Source of the DNA: Mageeibacillus sp. UBA6980 | Lineage (GTDB): Bacteria > Bacillota > Clostridia > Saccharofermentanales > Saccharofermentanaceae | DNA: 43,255 nucleotides | NCBI GenBank assembly: GCA_002450095.1 | Contig: DJYK01000027.1 | Span: 1-43,255 of the forward strand | Direction: 5' to 3' | In this document: positions 1-7,117 of the stretch, piece by piece | How the letters are laid out: the number at the start of each line of letters is the position of its first letter | Position numbering within the stretch: position 1 is the first letter of the stretch | Translations under genes and position numbers: made by a program | Notes under the pieces: model-generated | Told to the model about the DNA's origin: nothing | Database searches by the model: none | Seen by the model: only the letters and a program-made list of their open reading frames with translations

Positions 1-131
1 CTACTTTTACGTTACCACTTCAAATAATCGGTTTGAAAACGCGTTTTGTGGTCAAGCGTGGAGAATCTTGGGTTGACATAATATGTTGTATCAAATATAA
101 TCTTATCAAATGAAGATAGGAGGACAGATAT
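1..131. other. Intergenic region upstream of the glutathione peroxidase
   Basis: No gene is visible here. The stretch holds a perfect 12-base palindrome AAAACGCGTTTT at 36-47 of unknown role, then the promoter and ribosome-binding site of the peroxidase operon (AGGAGG at 118-123, eight bases before the ATG). Confidence 0.6.
73..101 (+). promoter_or_regulatory. Sigma-A promoter of the gpx-ohrR operon, with possible operator
   Basis: TTGACA at 73-78 and TATAAT at 96-101 are separated by exactly 17 bases, a full consensus vegetative promoter. A perfect 5-1-5 palindrome ACATA-A-TATGT (76-86) starts inside the -35 box and lies mostly in the spacer, and TATCAAA occurs twice (89-95, 104-110). Such a strong promoter would be expected to be repressed; the operon's own OhrR-type regulator is the natural candidate, but this is inference and the palindrome does not match the Bacillus subtilis OhrR site. 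Confidence 0.8.
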
Positions 132-674
132 ATGACTATCTATGACTACTCGGTACCCCAGACAAACGGTGAAGAATTAAAGTTGGATACATTCAGAGGT
201 AAGGTCATCCTTATCGTCAATACGGCCACAGGATGCGGCTTTACACCCCACTATGAGCCCATGGAGAAGATGTATGAGGACTTCCACGATAAAGGCTTCG
301 AGATAATCGATGTTCCCTGCAATCAGTTCATGGGACAGACCCCGGGGACTGATGAGGAGATCCATGAATTCTGCACATTAAAGTACAATACAAAGTTTCC
401 TCAAATGAAGAAGTCTGACGTAAACGGAGAGAATGAACTTCCTTTGTTCACTTATCTTAAGTCTCAGAAGGGATTCGAGGGATTCGGTAAGGGCGTGATG
501 GCAGTCTCGATGGCTGCAATGTGCAAGGCAAGGGATAAGAATTATAAGGATAATCCGGATATCAAGTGGAATTTTACCAAGTTCCTTGTTGACCGTGAGG
601 GAAATGTCGTAAGAAGATTTGAACCCACACATGATATGAAGGATGTTCGTAAAGCTGTAGAGGAACTTCTCTGA
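132..674 (+). CDS. Glutathione peroxidase family protein (thiol peroxidase, cysteine type)
   Basis: A 180-residue cytosolic peroxidase of the GPx/thioredoxin fold that reduces hydrogen or organic peroxides, in bacteria usually with thioredoxin rather than glutathione. The family signature is clear: NTATGCGFT with the peroxidatic Cys35 (a Cys, not selenocysteine), the VPCNQF block holding the catalytic Gln, and WNFTKFLVD holding the catalytic Trp and Asn. Length is typical for bacterial GPx. The start has an AGGAGG eight bases upstream. The stop codon overlaps the ATG of the following regulator by one base (TGATG), so the two are cotranscribed and probably translationally coupled. The partner regulator implies induction by organic peroxide or oxygen exposure. 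The exact reducing partner cannot be read from sequence. Confidence 0.93.
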   Translation: MTIYDYSVPQTNGEELKLDTFRGKVILIVNTATGCGFTPHYEPMEKMYEDFHDKGFEIIDVPCNQFMGQTPGTDEEIHEFCTLKYNTKFPQMKKSDVNGENELPLFTYLKSQKGFEGFGKGVMAVSMAAMCKARDKNYKDNPDIKWNFTKFLVDREGNVVRRFEPTHDMKDVRKAVEELL

Positions 675-1108
675 TGGCTGATAAATACAGTTCATTAAAG
701 CTCGAGAACCAATTGTGCTTTCCTCTTTATGCAGCCTCGAGACAGATCGTCAGTCTTTATACGCCGTATCTTTCCGAACTCGGTCTTACTTATACACAGT
801 ACATAACATTTATGGTCCTCTGGGAAAAGGACGGGATAACGGTAGGTGAATTGGGAAAGAGACTCTATCTTGATAACGGTACATTGACTCCGATGTTGAA
901 GAAGATGGAGAAGAACGGCCTCATCGAGAGAAGAAGGAGTGAAGAGGACGAGAGAGTAGTTAAGATATACGTCACCAAAGAAGGTTACGGATTACGCGAT
1001 AAGTGTGCAGGGATCCCTTCGAAAGTTGGAAAGTGCATCTGTCTCGATCCCGAAGAAGTGAAGAACCTGTATTCGGTTCTCTATAAGATCCTCGGCAGTG
1101 TCACATAA
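674..1108 (+). CDS. ohrR: OhrR-type MarR family peroxide-sensing repressor
   Basis: A 144-residue winged-helix regulator. The N-terminal LENQLCFPLYAASR block is the OhrR hallmark: Cys15 is at the same position as the reactive Cys15 of Bacillus subtilis OhrR, and Tyr29 and Tyr40, which hydrogen-bond that cysteine in the characterised protein, are also conserved. The DNA-binding helix and wing (VGELGKRLYLDNGTLTPMLK, then RRRSEEDERVV) match the family. No second C-terminal redox cysteine pairing is obvious, suggesting the one-Cys mechanism, although Cys residues do occur near the C terminus. It is in an operon with the upstream peroxidase and probably represses its own promoter. Its 3' end overlaps the convergent iron-sulfur gene by eight bases. 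Confidence 0.9.
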   Translation: MADKYSSLKLENQLCFPLYAASRQIVSLYTPYLSELGLTYTQYITFMVLWEKDGITVGELGKRLYLDNGTLTPMLKKMEKNGLIERRRSEEDERVVKIYVTKEGYGLRDKCAGIPSKVGKCICLDPEEVKNLYSVLYKILGSVT

Positions 1109-1787
1109 ACAGATGCTTCCAGAGAACGATCGCGTTCGAGTTGACCATCAGTTTCTCTATATCAAGTCCTATGGGACAGATGTTCTGACAGGATAAGGAT
1201 TTACCGCAACCCGCATATATATGGGAGGAATATTCCCGACGAAGCGCCCGACTCTGTTCGGGCGTCAGTTTTTGCAGAAGGCCCGATACAGGGACCATAG
1301 CGCTCATACCCATGAATTTGCCTTCTGAACAGAAATTGGGGCAGATCTCCAGGCAGCACCCGCACTGTAAACACTTTCCGGAATCGAAGAGAATCGCATC
1401 TTTATCCTCTTTGAGTTTCACGTCATCTTCTGCCCACGCCCTTATGCTCTTAAGATTCTCCCAGAGGACGGATCTGTCACATATAAGGTCTCTTATGACA
1501 GGGAATTTACGTAAGGGTTCGATCCTGATCTTCCCGTTTATCTGGATATCGGAAAGTTTACAGTCGCAGGCAAGACAGGGACGACCGTTGATGACCATCG
1601 CACAGGCACCGCATTTCTTCTGAAGGCACGAGCATTCCCAGGATATGGGATCTTTAAGATCCTTATTTATCGAGATAAGAAAAGCGGCGACTGTATCGGC
1701 CGATCCTTCCGACTCATATAGGAAGCTCTGCTCATATGGCTTGTCATCAGAGGACTTGCGTCTTAAAACAACTATCTCGTATCTCAT
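1101..1787 (-). CDS. Fumarate reductase/succinate dehydrogenase iron-sulfur subunit
   Basis: The 228-residue electron-transfer subunit linking the flavoprotein to the membrane cytochrome. Three cluster motifs appear in the expected order: an N-terminal plant-type [2Fe-2S] site (CLQKKCGAC followed by CLAC), a [4Fe-4S] site CLQCGCCLEICP, and a third site CGKSLSCQNICP of the [3Fe-4S] type. The length is slightly short of E. coli FrdB (about 244). The start overlaps the stop of the flavoprotein gene as ATGA, so it is the last gene of a tightly coupled C-A-B operon. Direction of the reaction cannot be decided from this subunit; in a fermenting anaerobe fumarate reduction is more likely. Confidence 0.92.
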   Translation of the reverse strand: MRYEIVVLRRKSSDDKPYEQSFLYESEGSADTVAAFLISINKDLKDPISWECSCLQKKCGACAMVINGRPCLACDCKLSDIQINGKIRIEPLRKFPVIRDLICDRSVLWENLKSIRAWAEDDVKLKEDKDAILFDSGKCLQCGCCLEICPNFCSEGKFMGMSAMVPVSGLLQKLTPEQSRALRREYSSHIYAGCGKSLSCQNICPIGLDIEKLMVNSNAIVLWKHLFM

Positions 1788-3322
1788 TTATCGACCTCAT
1801 ATGAAAGATAATGTTTATTTCCTGAATAGGTGATAACGGATTTTGCCTTAAACTTCTCATCGTTCTTTTCAGGGAAATCCGTCCTATAGTGAGAACCTCT
1901 GCTTTCTTCTCTTGATAACGCGCAGGTAAGGATAGCCTGTGCGAGAAGAAGACGTCTTTTATCTCCGGTCTTGAAATCAACAGTATCGATATTCATCAAT
2001 GTATCCAAGGACTTTTGCATCGTCTTGCCGTCTCTGATAATACCGACCGCACTGACAAGCGGTTCCGTTATGGCGGAAGGAGCATGGAAGTTAATATACT
2101 CGTAAGGCTGATCGACTTCGCTGATGAGATCCTCGCCATAAGAGATATTTGAAGCCGCGATCCTTCCTCCGTAGATCGCTCCAAGCATCGAGTTGCCTCC
2201 TAACCTGTTGGCTCCGTGATATCTGCATGCGCATTCACCTGCGGCATATAATCCATCCATCGAAGTCCCGTGATCTTCGTTGACGTATATTCCTCCCATG
2301 AAGTAGTGGATTCCGGGAGAGATCTTCACGTAATCATTGACAGGATCCGTTCCGAGAAGAGAGATGATCTCCTCTCTCATATCGGAGAGTTTATTCTCCC
2401 ATGTGTCGGAGGGCAGGGCGGTCATATCAAGATAAGCAAACCCTTCTTCGGAGTTCAATATGATCTCTCTTGCCGTGATATCCCTCGGCATGAGATTACC
2501 GAGTTCGGGATATTTCTCTTCCATGAAATACCACGGGTTGCCGTCCTTTAATATCATCAGCCTTCCGCCTTCGCCTCTCGCGGCTTCGGATATGAGACAT
2601 CTCTTGCCTTCGATACTCGCAGTCGTCGGATGGTACTGAATGAATTCGAGGTTGGACAGGGGGACGCCGATCGAATACAGATATGCCGTTACGTCTCCCG
2701 TATTCACGGTGGTCCCGGTAGTAAGCCCCGGGAACAGGCTGTTCATTCCTCCTGTGGCGATGATAACGGGACCATTAAGCCTGAATGCCTTAAGGGAGTA
2801 CAGATCTCTTATTATTACGCCCTTGCAGCCGTTGTCTCCGATATCGAGCGATTCAAATCCGTGATGAGGAAATCTTGTAACGAGACCTTCCGCCTCATAC
2901 TTTCTGACCGCTTCGATCATAGCGGACATAACGATCTTACCTGTACTGCTCCTGGAGTAGGCGGTCCGGTTCTTCTTCTGTCCTCCGAAGAATCTCAACG
3001 TGATCTTACCATTCTCGTTATTGAAGGGTACTCCGAGCTTTATGAGTTCCTCTACTATGGACGGGGCGGCATTAGTTAAACCTTCGATGCTTCCTTCCTC
3101 TCCTATGAAAGCCCCGCCCTTAAGCGTATCTTCGTAGTGCTCACGGGTGGTGTCGTTCTCGTTCATGGCGGCATTTATTCCGCCTTCCGCCATTACACTC
3201 TGTGCCCTCTCGGATGGCATCGGGGAGACGAGGTTAACGTGTACCCCTTTCCGGGCAAGCGTCAGAGCCGAGGAAAGACCTGCAAGTCCCGCGCCTATGA
3301 TGTTTACCGTATGTTTTGTCAT
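1784..3322 (-). CDS. Fumarate reductase/succinate dehydrogenase flavoprotein subunit
   Basis: FAD-binding catalytic subunit, 512 residues from the preferred ATG. That ATG overlaps the cytochrome stop as ATGA and has GGTGGA upstream; an in-frame ATG at 3337 would add five residues. Visible elements are the dinucleotide-binding GAGLAGLSSALTLARKG, MAEGGINAA, the substrate-region FIQYHPTTAS, AARGEGGRL and MPRDITAREI with the catalytic Arg, and the FAD-binding end GECACRYHGANRLGGNS. It is shorter than E. coli FrdA (about 600), mainly in the C-terminal helical part, although the ESRGSHYRTDFP end motif is present. Odd: the histidine that carries covalent FAD in FrdA/SdhA (RSHSV context) is Gln41 here (RAQSV), so FAD is probably non-covalent. 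L-aspartate oxidase was considered, but the coupled iron-sulfur and cytochrome genes argue against it. Confidence 0.92.
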   Translation of the reverse strand: MTKHTVNIIGAGLAGLSSALTLARKGVHVNLVSPMPSERAQSVMAEGGINAAMNENDTTREHYEDTLKGGAFIGEEGSIEGLTNAAPSIVEELIKLGVPFNNENGKITLRFFGGQKKNRTAYSRSSTGKIVMSAMIEAVRKYEAEGLVTRFPHHGFESLDIGDNGCKGVIIRDLYSLKAFRLNGPVIIATGGMNSLFPGLTTGTTVNTGDVTAYLYSIGVPLSNLEFIQYHPTTASIEGKRCLISEAARGEGGRLMILKDGNPWYFMEEKYPELGNLMPRDITAREIILNSEEGFAYLDMTALPSDTWENKLSDMREEIISLLGTDPVNDYVKISPGIHYFMGGIYVNEDHGTSMDGLYAAGECACRYHGANRLGGNSMLGAIYGGRIAASNISYGEDLISEVDQPYEYINFHAPSAITEPLVSAVGIIRDGKTMQKSLDTLMNIDTVDFKTGDKRRLLLAQAILTCALSREESRGSHYRTDFPEKNDEKFKAKSVITYSGNKHYLSYEVDK

Positions 3323-3855
3323 TGCATTTTCCACCATATGTAGTATGAGATAAAAGCAACTGTCGCGAGAAGAAGGATGACCGACAGAACGAATATGATA
3401 TTGGCTGTCAGGATCTTTGGCCTCTTTATCCCGCTTCCGATGAAAAGACTCTTGATATTGCTTACGATGTGGACTGCCAATGCCGCCACCATAAGTAGAT
3501 TTGTAATAAGACCGAATGTGTTAAACGGCGGCGGTCCGTTAAGAGAACTGCCCTTCGAGAAAACGATCACATGAAAGATCATAAGGACAAGGGCGACAAA
3601 GCCGCTGTTGCGCCGGGTCCAGAAGAGCGAGTTCTCCTTCTGATATCTGACCCCTGCTTTGTTCTGAGTAATATCCGTACGGATGGTGAGGATGGTTCCG
3701 ATCACCGCATGTACCACGGTAAGGATGATGAACAGTATTGCCACCGAATGGAGCAAAATGTGCGAAACGCCCAACATCAGAAAACTGCCGAATATAACGT
3801 GTACGGCAAAAAGGATGATCATAAGATGACTTATAATGATGTTGGCTTTACGCAT
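3319..3855 (-). CDS. Fumarate reductase/succinate dehydrogenase cytochrome b membrane subunit
   Basis: A 178-residue polytopic protein anchoring the iron-sulfur and flavoprotein subunits to the membrane and exchanging electrons with menaquinone. Five hydrophobic segments are visible, with histidines placed inside several of them (LFAVHVIFG, LLHSVAIL, TVVHAVIG, LMIFHVIVF, ALAVHIVSN), a pattern like the di-heme single-chain cytochromes of the Wolinella/Bacillus type. I chose the ATG at 3855 because AAAGGAGA lies just upstream; an in-frame ATG at 3888 lacks that support. First gene of the C-A-B operon, with a 4-base overlap to the flavoprotein gene. It is transcribed divergently from the iron-uptake operon across an intergenic region containing an iron-box-like repeat. 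Confidence 0.87.
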   Translation of the reverse strand: MRKANIIISHLMIILFAVHVIFGSFLMLGVSHILLHSVAILFIILTVVHAVIGTILTIRTDITQNKAGVRYQKENSLFWTRRNSGFVALVLMIFHVIVFSKGSSLNGPPPFNTFGLITNLLMVAALAVHIVSNIKSLFIGSGIKRPKILTANIIFVLSVILLLATVAFISYYIWWKMQ

Positions 3856-3910
3856 CGCGTCATCTCCTTTTTTGTGTAATTTTAACATATATTCGCATGG
3901 TATTTTACTC

Positions 3911-3939
3911 TTGACAAGTTAGGCAACTCTAACCATAAT
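3911..3939 (+). promoter_or_regulatory. Promoter of the feo operon
   Basis: TTGACA at 3911-3916 and CATAAT at 3934-3939 with a 17-base spacer. The spacer contains the GTTAG-N6-CTAAC inverted repeat, so a repressor bound there would block RNA polymerase. A further palindrome AACATATGTT lies at 3951-3960 near the expected transcript start. Confidence 0.8.
3918..3933. promoter_or_regulatory. Putative iron-responsive (DtxR-family-like) operator in the feo promoter
   Basis: GTTAG-GCAACT-CTAAC, a 5-6-5 inverted repeat between the -35 and -10 boxes. Half-sites resemble the TTAGG/CCTAA halves of DtxR/IdeR-type boxes. The same geometry recurs at 16251-16266 and 25378-25393. Position and target (ferrous iron uptake) support iron-dependent repression; the protein that binds is not in the window. 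Confidence 0.65.
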
Positions 3940-3986
3940 TAGCAAGGAAAAACATATGTTAGTTATATTTAAGTGCGGAGGTAAAT

Positions 3987-4199
3987 ATGATGCCGATTAG
4001 TCTGGCAAAGACGGGGGAGTCACAGATCATAAAGAGGATCGGAGGAAACCCGGAAGTTAAGAAACACCTGGAGGATCTGGGGTTTCATGTCGGAAGCGAG
4101 GTACAGGTCGTGAGCGCTCTTAACGGGAATCTTATCTTAAAGGTTAAGGAAAGCCGCGTGGCGGTAAATGATGAGCTTGCAAGAAAAATAATGGTTTGA
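3987..4199 (+). CDS. feoA: FeoA family protein (first copy)
   Basis: A 70-residue cytosolic SH3-fold protein that assists the ferrous transporter FeoB. Recognised by the FeoA pattern: GESQIIKRIGG near the N terminus, VKKHLEDLGFHVGSEVQVV in the middle, and a C-terminal SRVAVNDELARKIMV strand. Two ATG codons are adjacent at 3987 and 3990, preceded by GGAGG. It is the first gene of feoA-feoA-feoB and lies 19 bases before the second feoA. Tandem divergent FeoA copies are common in clostridia, and one may interact with the FeoB G-domain. Regulation is probably by the operator in the promoter. Confidence 0.93.
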   Translation: MMPISLAKTGESQIIKRIGGNPEVKKHLEDLGFHVGSEVQVVSALNGNLILKVKESRVAVNDELARKIMV

Positions 4200-4218
4200 T
4201 CATAAGGAGGAGAAGAAA

Positions 4219-4440
4219 GTGAAAACACTGAAAGATGTCGGGATCGGACAGACGGCTACCGTGGTAAAGCTTCACGGGGAGGGAGCCGTAAAAAGACGCA
4301 TCATGGACATGGGTTTAACAAGACATACCGAGGTCTATGTGAGGAAGGTCGCACCTTTGGGCGATCCGATCGAGATAACGGTAAGGAACTATGAATTGTC
4401 CATCAGAAAAGCGGACGCGGAGATGATCGAAGTCGAGTAA
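4219..4440 (+). CDS. feoA: FeoA family protein (second copy)
   Basis: A 73-residue FeoA-type SH3-fold protein starting at GTG, with AAGGAGG upstream. The core pattern is GIGQTATVVKLHGEGAVKRR, then a MDMGLTRHTEVYVRKVAPLG block, and the typical end ELSIRKADAEMIEV. It is diverged from the first copy, so this is not a recent duplication. It lies 29 bases upstream of feoB, in the same operon. Confidence 0.94.
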   Translation: MKTLKDVGIGQTATVVKLHGEGAVKRRIMDMGLTRHTEVYVRKVAPLGDPIEITVRNYELSIRKADAEMIEVE

Positions 4441-4469
4441 GACTTCGGACAGGAAAGGAAGGATTATAA

Positions 4470-6866
4470 ATGAGTATCAGAATTGCCCTTGCGGGTAACC
4501 CGAACAGCGGAAAAACAACACTGTTCAATGGTTTGACCGGTTCCAATCAGTTTGTGGGTAACTGGCCCGGTGTAACGGTCGAGAAGAAGGAAGGTAAGCT
4601 TAAAAAGCACGATGATGTGACCATCACGGACCTTCCGGGTATATATTCGCTCTCTCCTTATACATTGGAGGAAGTGGTAGCAAGAAACTATCTTATTAAC
4701 GAGAGACCTGATGCCATCCTTAATATCATCGACGGTACCAACCTCGAGAGAAATCTGTATCTTACGACTCAGCTTACGGAGATCGGTATTCCTACGGTCG
4801 TAGCCGTAAACATGATGGATATCGTTGAGAAGAACGGCGATAAGATCAACATCGAAGAGCTCTCAAGACAGCTCGGATGCAAAGTCGTAACGATCTCCGC
4901 ATTGAAGGGCGAGGGGATCATGGATGCAGCCGAAGCGGCTATCGAGGCATCAAAGAACGGTAAGACTGTTCCCATGCACTCTTTCTCGGGACCCGTCGAG
5001 CACGCTCTTGCACATATAGAGGAAGCCGCCATTCACGATCTTCCCGAAGAGAGGCAGAGATGGTATGCGATTAAGATCTTCGAGCGTGACGATAAAGTCC
5101 TTGAGCAGCTTAAGATAGATGAGACAACACTCTCCCATATCGAGAATGATATCAAGGCCGCCGAGAAGGAGCTCGACGACGATGCCGAGAGCATCATTAC
5201 TAACGAGCGTTATGTCTATATCGCCGAAGTAATCAAGGCGTGCTATAAGAAGAAAAGTCCCGGAAGTCTCACGACATCGGATAAGATCGATAAGATCGTA
5301 ACTAACAGATGGCTCGGACTTCCGATCTTCGCGCTCATCATGTTCGCGGTTTACTGGATCGCGATGGTTGCAGTAGGCGCATGGGCGACGGATTTCACCA
5401 ATGACTGCATCTTCGGAGACGGATTCCACCTCTTTGGAATGGATGGAGGATATGCCGATGAAGCCGATGCATATGCAAGCGCATCCGCTATCGTTGACGG
5501 CTACGATGCATATGTTGAGGAGAACGGAGTTGCTCCCGAGGGAGAGTTCGTCTACACAGTCGAAGATGAAGAGACTCTCGAGATCATCGAGGAGACCGCT
5601 TCCATCGAAGAATATGATGAAGCGGTTGCAACGCTCGAGGAGATCGGCGAAGAACCCGATCCTTCCGCATACGGCACATGGGTGCCGGGTATTCCCGCAC
5701 TTGTAGAGAGCGGTCTGGATAAGGTCGGCGCTAACGATGTCGTAAAGGGTCTTATACTCGACGGTATCGTCGCAGGTGTCGGTGCCGTCTTGGGATTCGT
5801 TCCCCAGATGCTCGTTCTCTTCCTGCTCCTTGCCTTCCTTGAGGCATGCGGTTATATGGCGAGGATCGCTTTCGTACTTGACCGTGTCTTCCGTAAGTTC
5901 GGTCTCTCCGGTAAGTCATTCATCCCGATGCTCGTAGGCGTCGGATGCGGTGTTCCCGGCGTCATGGCGAGCAGAACTATCGAGAATGAGCGTGACCGCC
6001 GTATGACGATCATGACAACAACATTTATCCCCTGCGGTGCGAAAGTTCCTTTCATAGCAATGATCGCAGGTGCGATCTTCGGAGGCTCGGCATGGGTCGC
6101 TACTTCCGCATACTTCATCGGTATGGCAGCGATCGTTATCTCGGGTATCATGCTCAAGAAGACAAAGATGTTTGCAGGTCAGCCTGCACCGTTCGTAATG
6201 GAGCTTCCCCCTTATCACATGCCCACTGTAGGAAACGTACTCCGTTCCATGTGGGAGCGCGGATGGTCCTTCATTAAGAAGGCGGGAACAGTCATCCTTC
6301 TTTCAACGATCATCATCTGGTTTACAAGCTTCTTCGGATTTACGGATGAAGGATTCCGTATGCTTGCGGAAGAAGAGCTCGATATGTCTATATTGGCTTC
6401 TATCGGTAATGCTATCGCATGGATTTTTGCTCCTCTCGGATGGGGCAACTGGCAGGCAGCCGTCGCATCTATCACGGGTCTGGTTGCCAAGGAGAATATC
6501 GTCGGAACAATGGGTATCCTCTACGGAAGCGGCGAGCTTACGGCTTGGCAGGCTCTCGCACAGGCCTTCAACGGTGTGACGGGATTCTCGTTTCTCGTAT
6601 TCAATCTCCTCTGCGCACCCTGCTTCGCTGCTATCGGTGCCATCAAGCGTGAGATGAATAACGCCAAGTGGACATGGTTCGCTATCGGATATCAGTGCGG
6701 ATTCGCGTATGTTATCGCATTGATGATCAACCAGTTCGGCGGACTGTTTACAGGCAATGTGAACATATTCGGTCTTATCGTAGCGATCGCACTTCTTCTG
6801 GGTATGATTTACATGCTCTTCATCAAGAAGTATCATGAAGCGGATAAGCTTACTAAGATGTCCTGA
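4470..6866 (+). CDS. feoB: Ferrous iron transporter FeoB
   Basis: A 798-residue GTPase-permease importing Fe(II). The N-terminal G-domain has G1 GNPNSGKT (residues 9-16), G3 DLPG (54-57), G4 NMMD (114-117) and a G5-like SALKG. A helical GDI region follows, then the membrane domain with both Gate blocks (LGFVPQMLVLFLLLAFLEAC and, later, the CAPCFAAIGA half), the GVGCGVPGVMASRTIE motif and PCGAKVPF. Between the first membrane helix and the first Gate there is a strongly acidic extracellular insertion of roughly 80 residues (about 318-405), ending in YGTWVPGIPALVESGL. Such inserts occur in clostridial FeoB proteins and might collect Fe(II), which is inference. The ribosome-binding site is AAGGAAGGA. 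Confidence 0.97.
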   Translation: MSIRIALAGNPNSGKTTLFNGLTGSNQFVGNWPGVTVEKKEGKLKKHDDVTITDLPGIYSLSPYTLEEVVARNYLINERPDAILNIIDGTNLERNLYLTTQLTEIGIPTVVAVNMMDIVEKNGDKINIEELSRQLGCKVVTISALKGEGIMDAAEAAIEASKNGKTVPMHSFSGPVEHALAHIEEAAIHDLPEERQRWYAIKIFERDDKVLEQLKIDETTLSHIENDIKAAEKELDDDAESIITNERYVYIAEVIKACYKKKSPGSLTTSDKIDKIVTNRWLGLPIFALIMFAVYWIAMVAVGAWATDFTNDCIFGDGFHLFGMDGGYADEADAYASASAIVDGYDAYVEENGVAPEGEFVYTVEDEETLEIIEETASIEEYDEAVATLEEIGEEPDPSAYGTWVPGIPALVESGLDKVGANDVVKGLILDGIVAGVGAVLGFVPQMLVLFLLLAFLEACGYMARIAFVLDRVFRKFGLSGKSFIPMLVGVGCGVPGVMASRTIENERDRRMTIMTTTFIPCGAKVPFIAMIAGAIFGGSAWVATSAYFIGMAAIVISGIMLKKTKMFAGQPAPFVMELPPYHMPTVGNVLRSMWERGWSFIKKAGTVILLSTIIIWFTSFFGFTDEGFRMLAEEELDMSILASIGNAIAWIFAPLGWGNWQAAVASITGLVAKENIVGTMGILYGSGELTAWQALAQAFNGVTGFSFLVFNLLCAPCFAAIGAIKREMNNAKWTWFAIGYQCGFAYVIALMINQFGGLFTGNVNIFGLIVAIALLLGMIYMLFIKKYHEADKLTKMS

Positions 6867-6886
6867 CGAAGGCAGGTATAGTCATT

Positions 6887-7057
6887 ATGATCGCATGGGT
6901 AACCGATAACGCGGGTTCGATAATCGTGATGCTGATACTGGCGGTTATAGTTGCTTTGGCAATACGAAGTATCATCAAAGATAAAAAGAAGGGCAAGTCG
7001 TCCTGCGGATGCAACTGCTCACACTGCGCTATGTCCGGACGCTGCCATCATAAATGA
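6887..7057 (+). CDS. FeoB-associated Cys-rich membrane protein
   Basis: A 56-residue protein directly after feoB (20 bases). It has one N-terminal membrane helix (residues 11-30), a lysine-rich stretch (31-37), and a cysteine/histidine tail, SCGCNCSHCAMSGRCHHK, with five cysteines. This is the pattern of the small FeoB-associated Cys-rich proteins that replace FeoC in Firmicutes. It presumably sits at the inner face of the membrane and may bind iron or a cluster at the FeoB exit; this is not established. Last gene of the feo operon, 19 bases before the terminator stem. Confidence 0.88.
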   Translation: MIAWVTDNAGSIIVMLILAVIVALAIRSIIKDKKKGKSSCGCNCSHCAMSGRCHHK

Positions 7058-7076
7058 GTTTATCGGAAGGTTTTGT

Positions 7077-7117
7077 CAAAGAGGGGTTCACTTCAAAGTG
7101 AAGCCCTCTTTGTTTTT
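7077..7117 (+). terminator. Rho-independent terminator of the feo operon
   Basis: Arms 7077-7091 and 7098-7112 pair with a single mismatch, followed by TTTTT at 7113-7117. The U-tract overlaps the stop codon of the convergent hydrolase gene. On the minus strand the hairpin lacks a good U-tract. Confidence 0.9.

Noticed and set aside
36..47. AAAACGCGTTTT as a CIRCE or Fur-type operator
   Set aside because: It matches neither consensus, and it lies well upstream of the promoter; kept only as an unexplained palindrome.
2630..3079. Long plus-strand open frame opposite the flavoprotein gene
   Set aside because: It is an antisense shadow of strongly conserved fumarate reductase codons, with no ribosome-binding site and no recognisable protein pattern.
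1784..3322. L-aspartate oxidase (NadB) identity for the flavoprotein
   Set aside because: Length and non-covalent FAD are NadB-like, but the coupled cytochrome b and three-cluster iron-sulfur genes and lack of nadA/nadC favour fumarate reductase.
7051..7117. Terminator serving both feo and the hydrolase gene
   Set aside because: On the minus strand the hairpin is followed by TTTGACAAAACC, not a proper U-tract, so only the plus-strand function is annotated.
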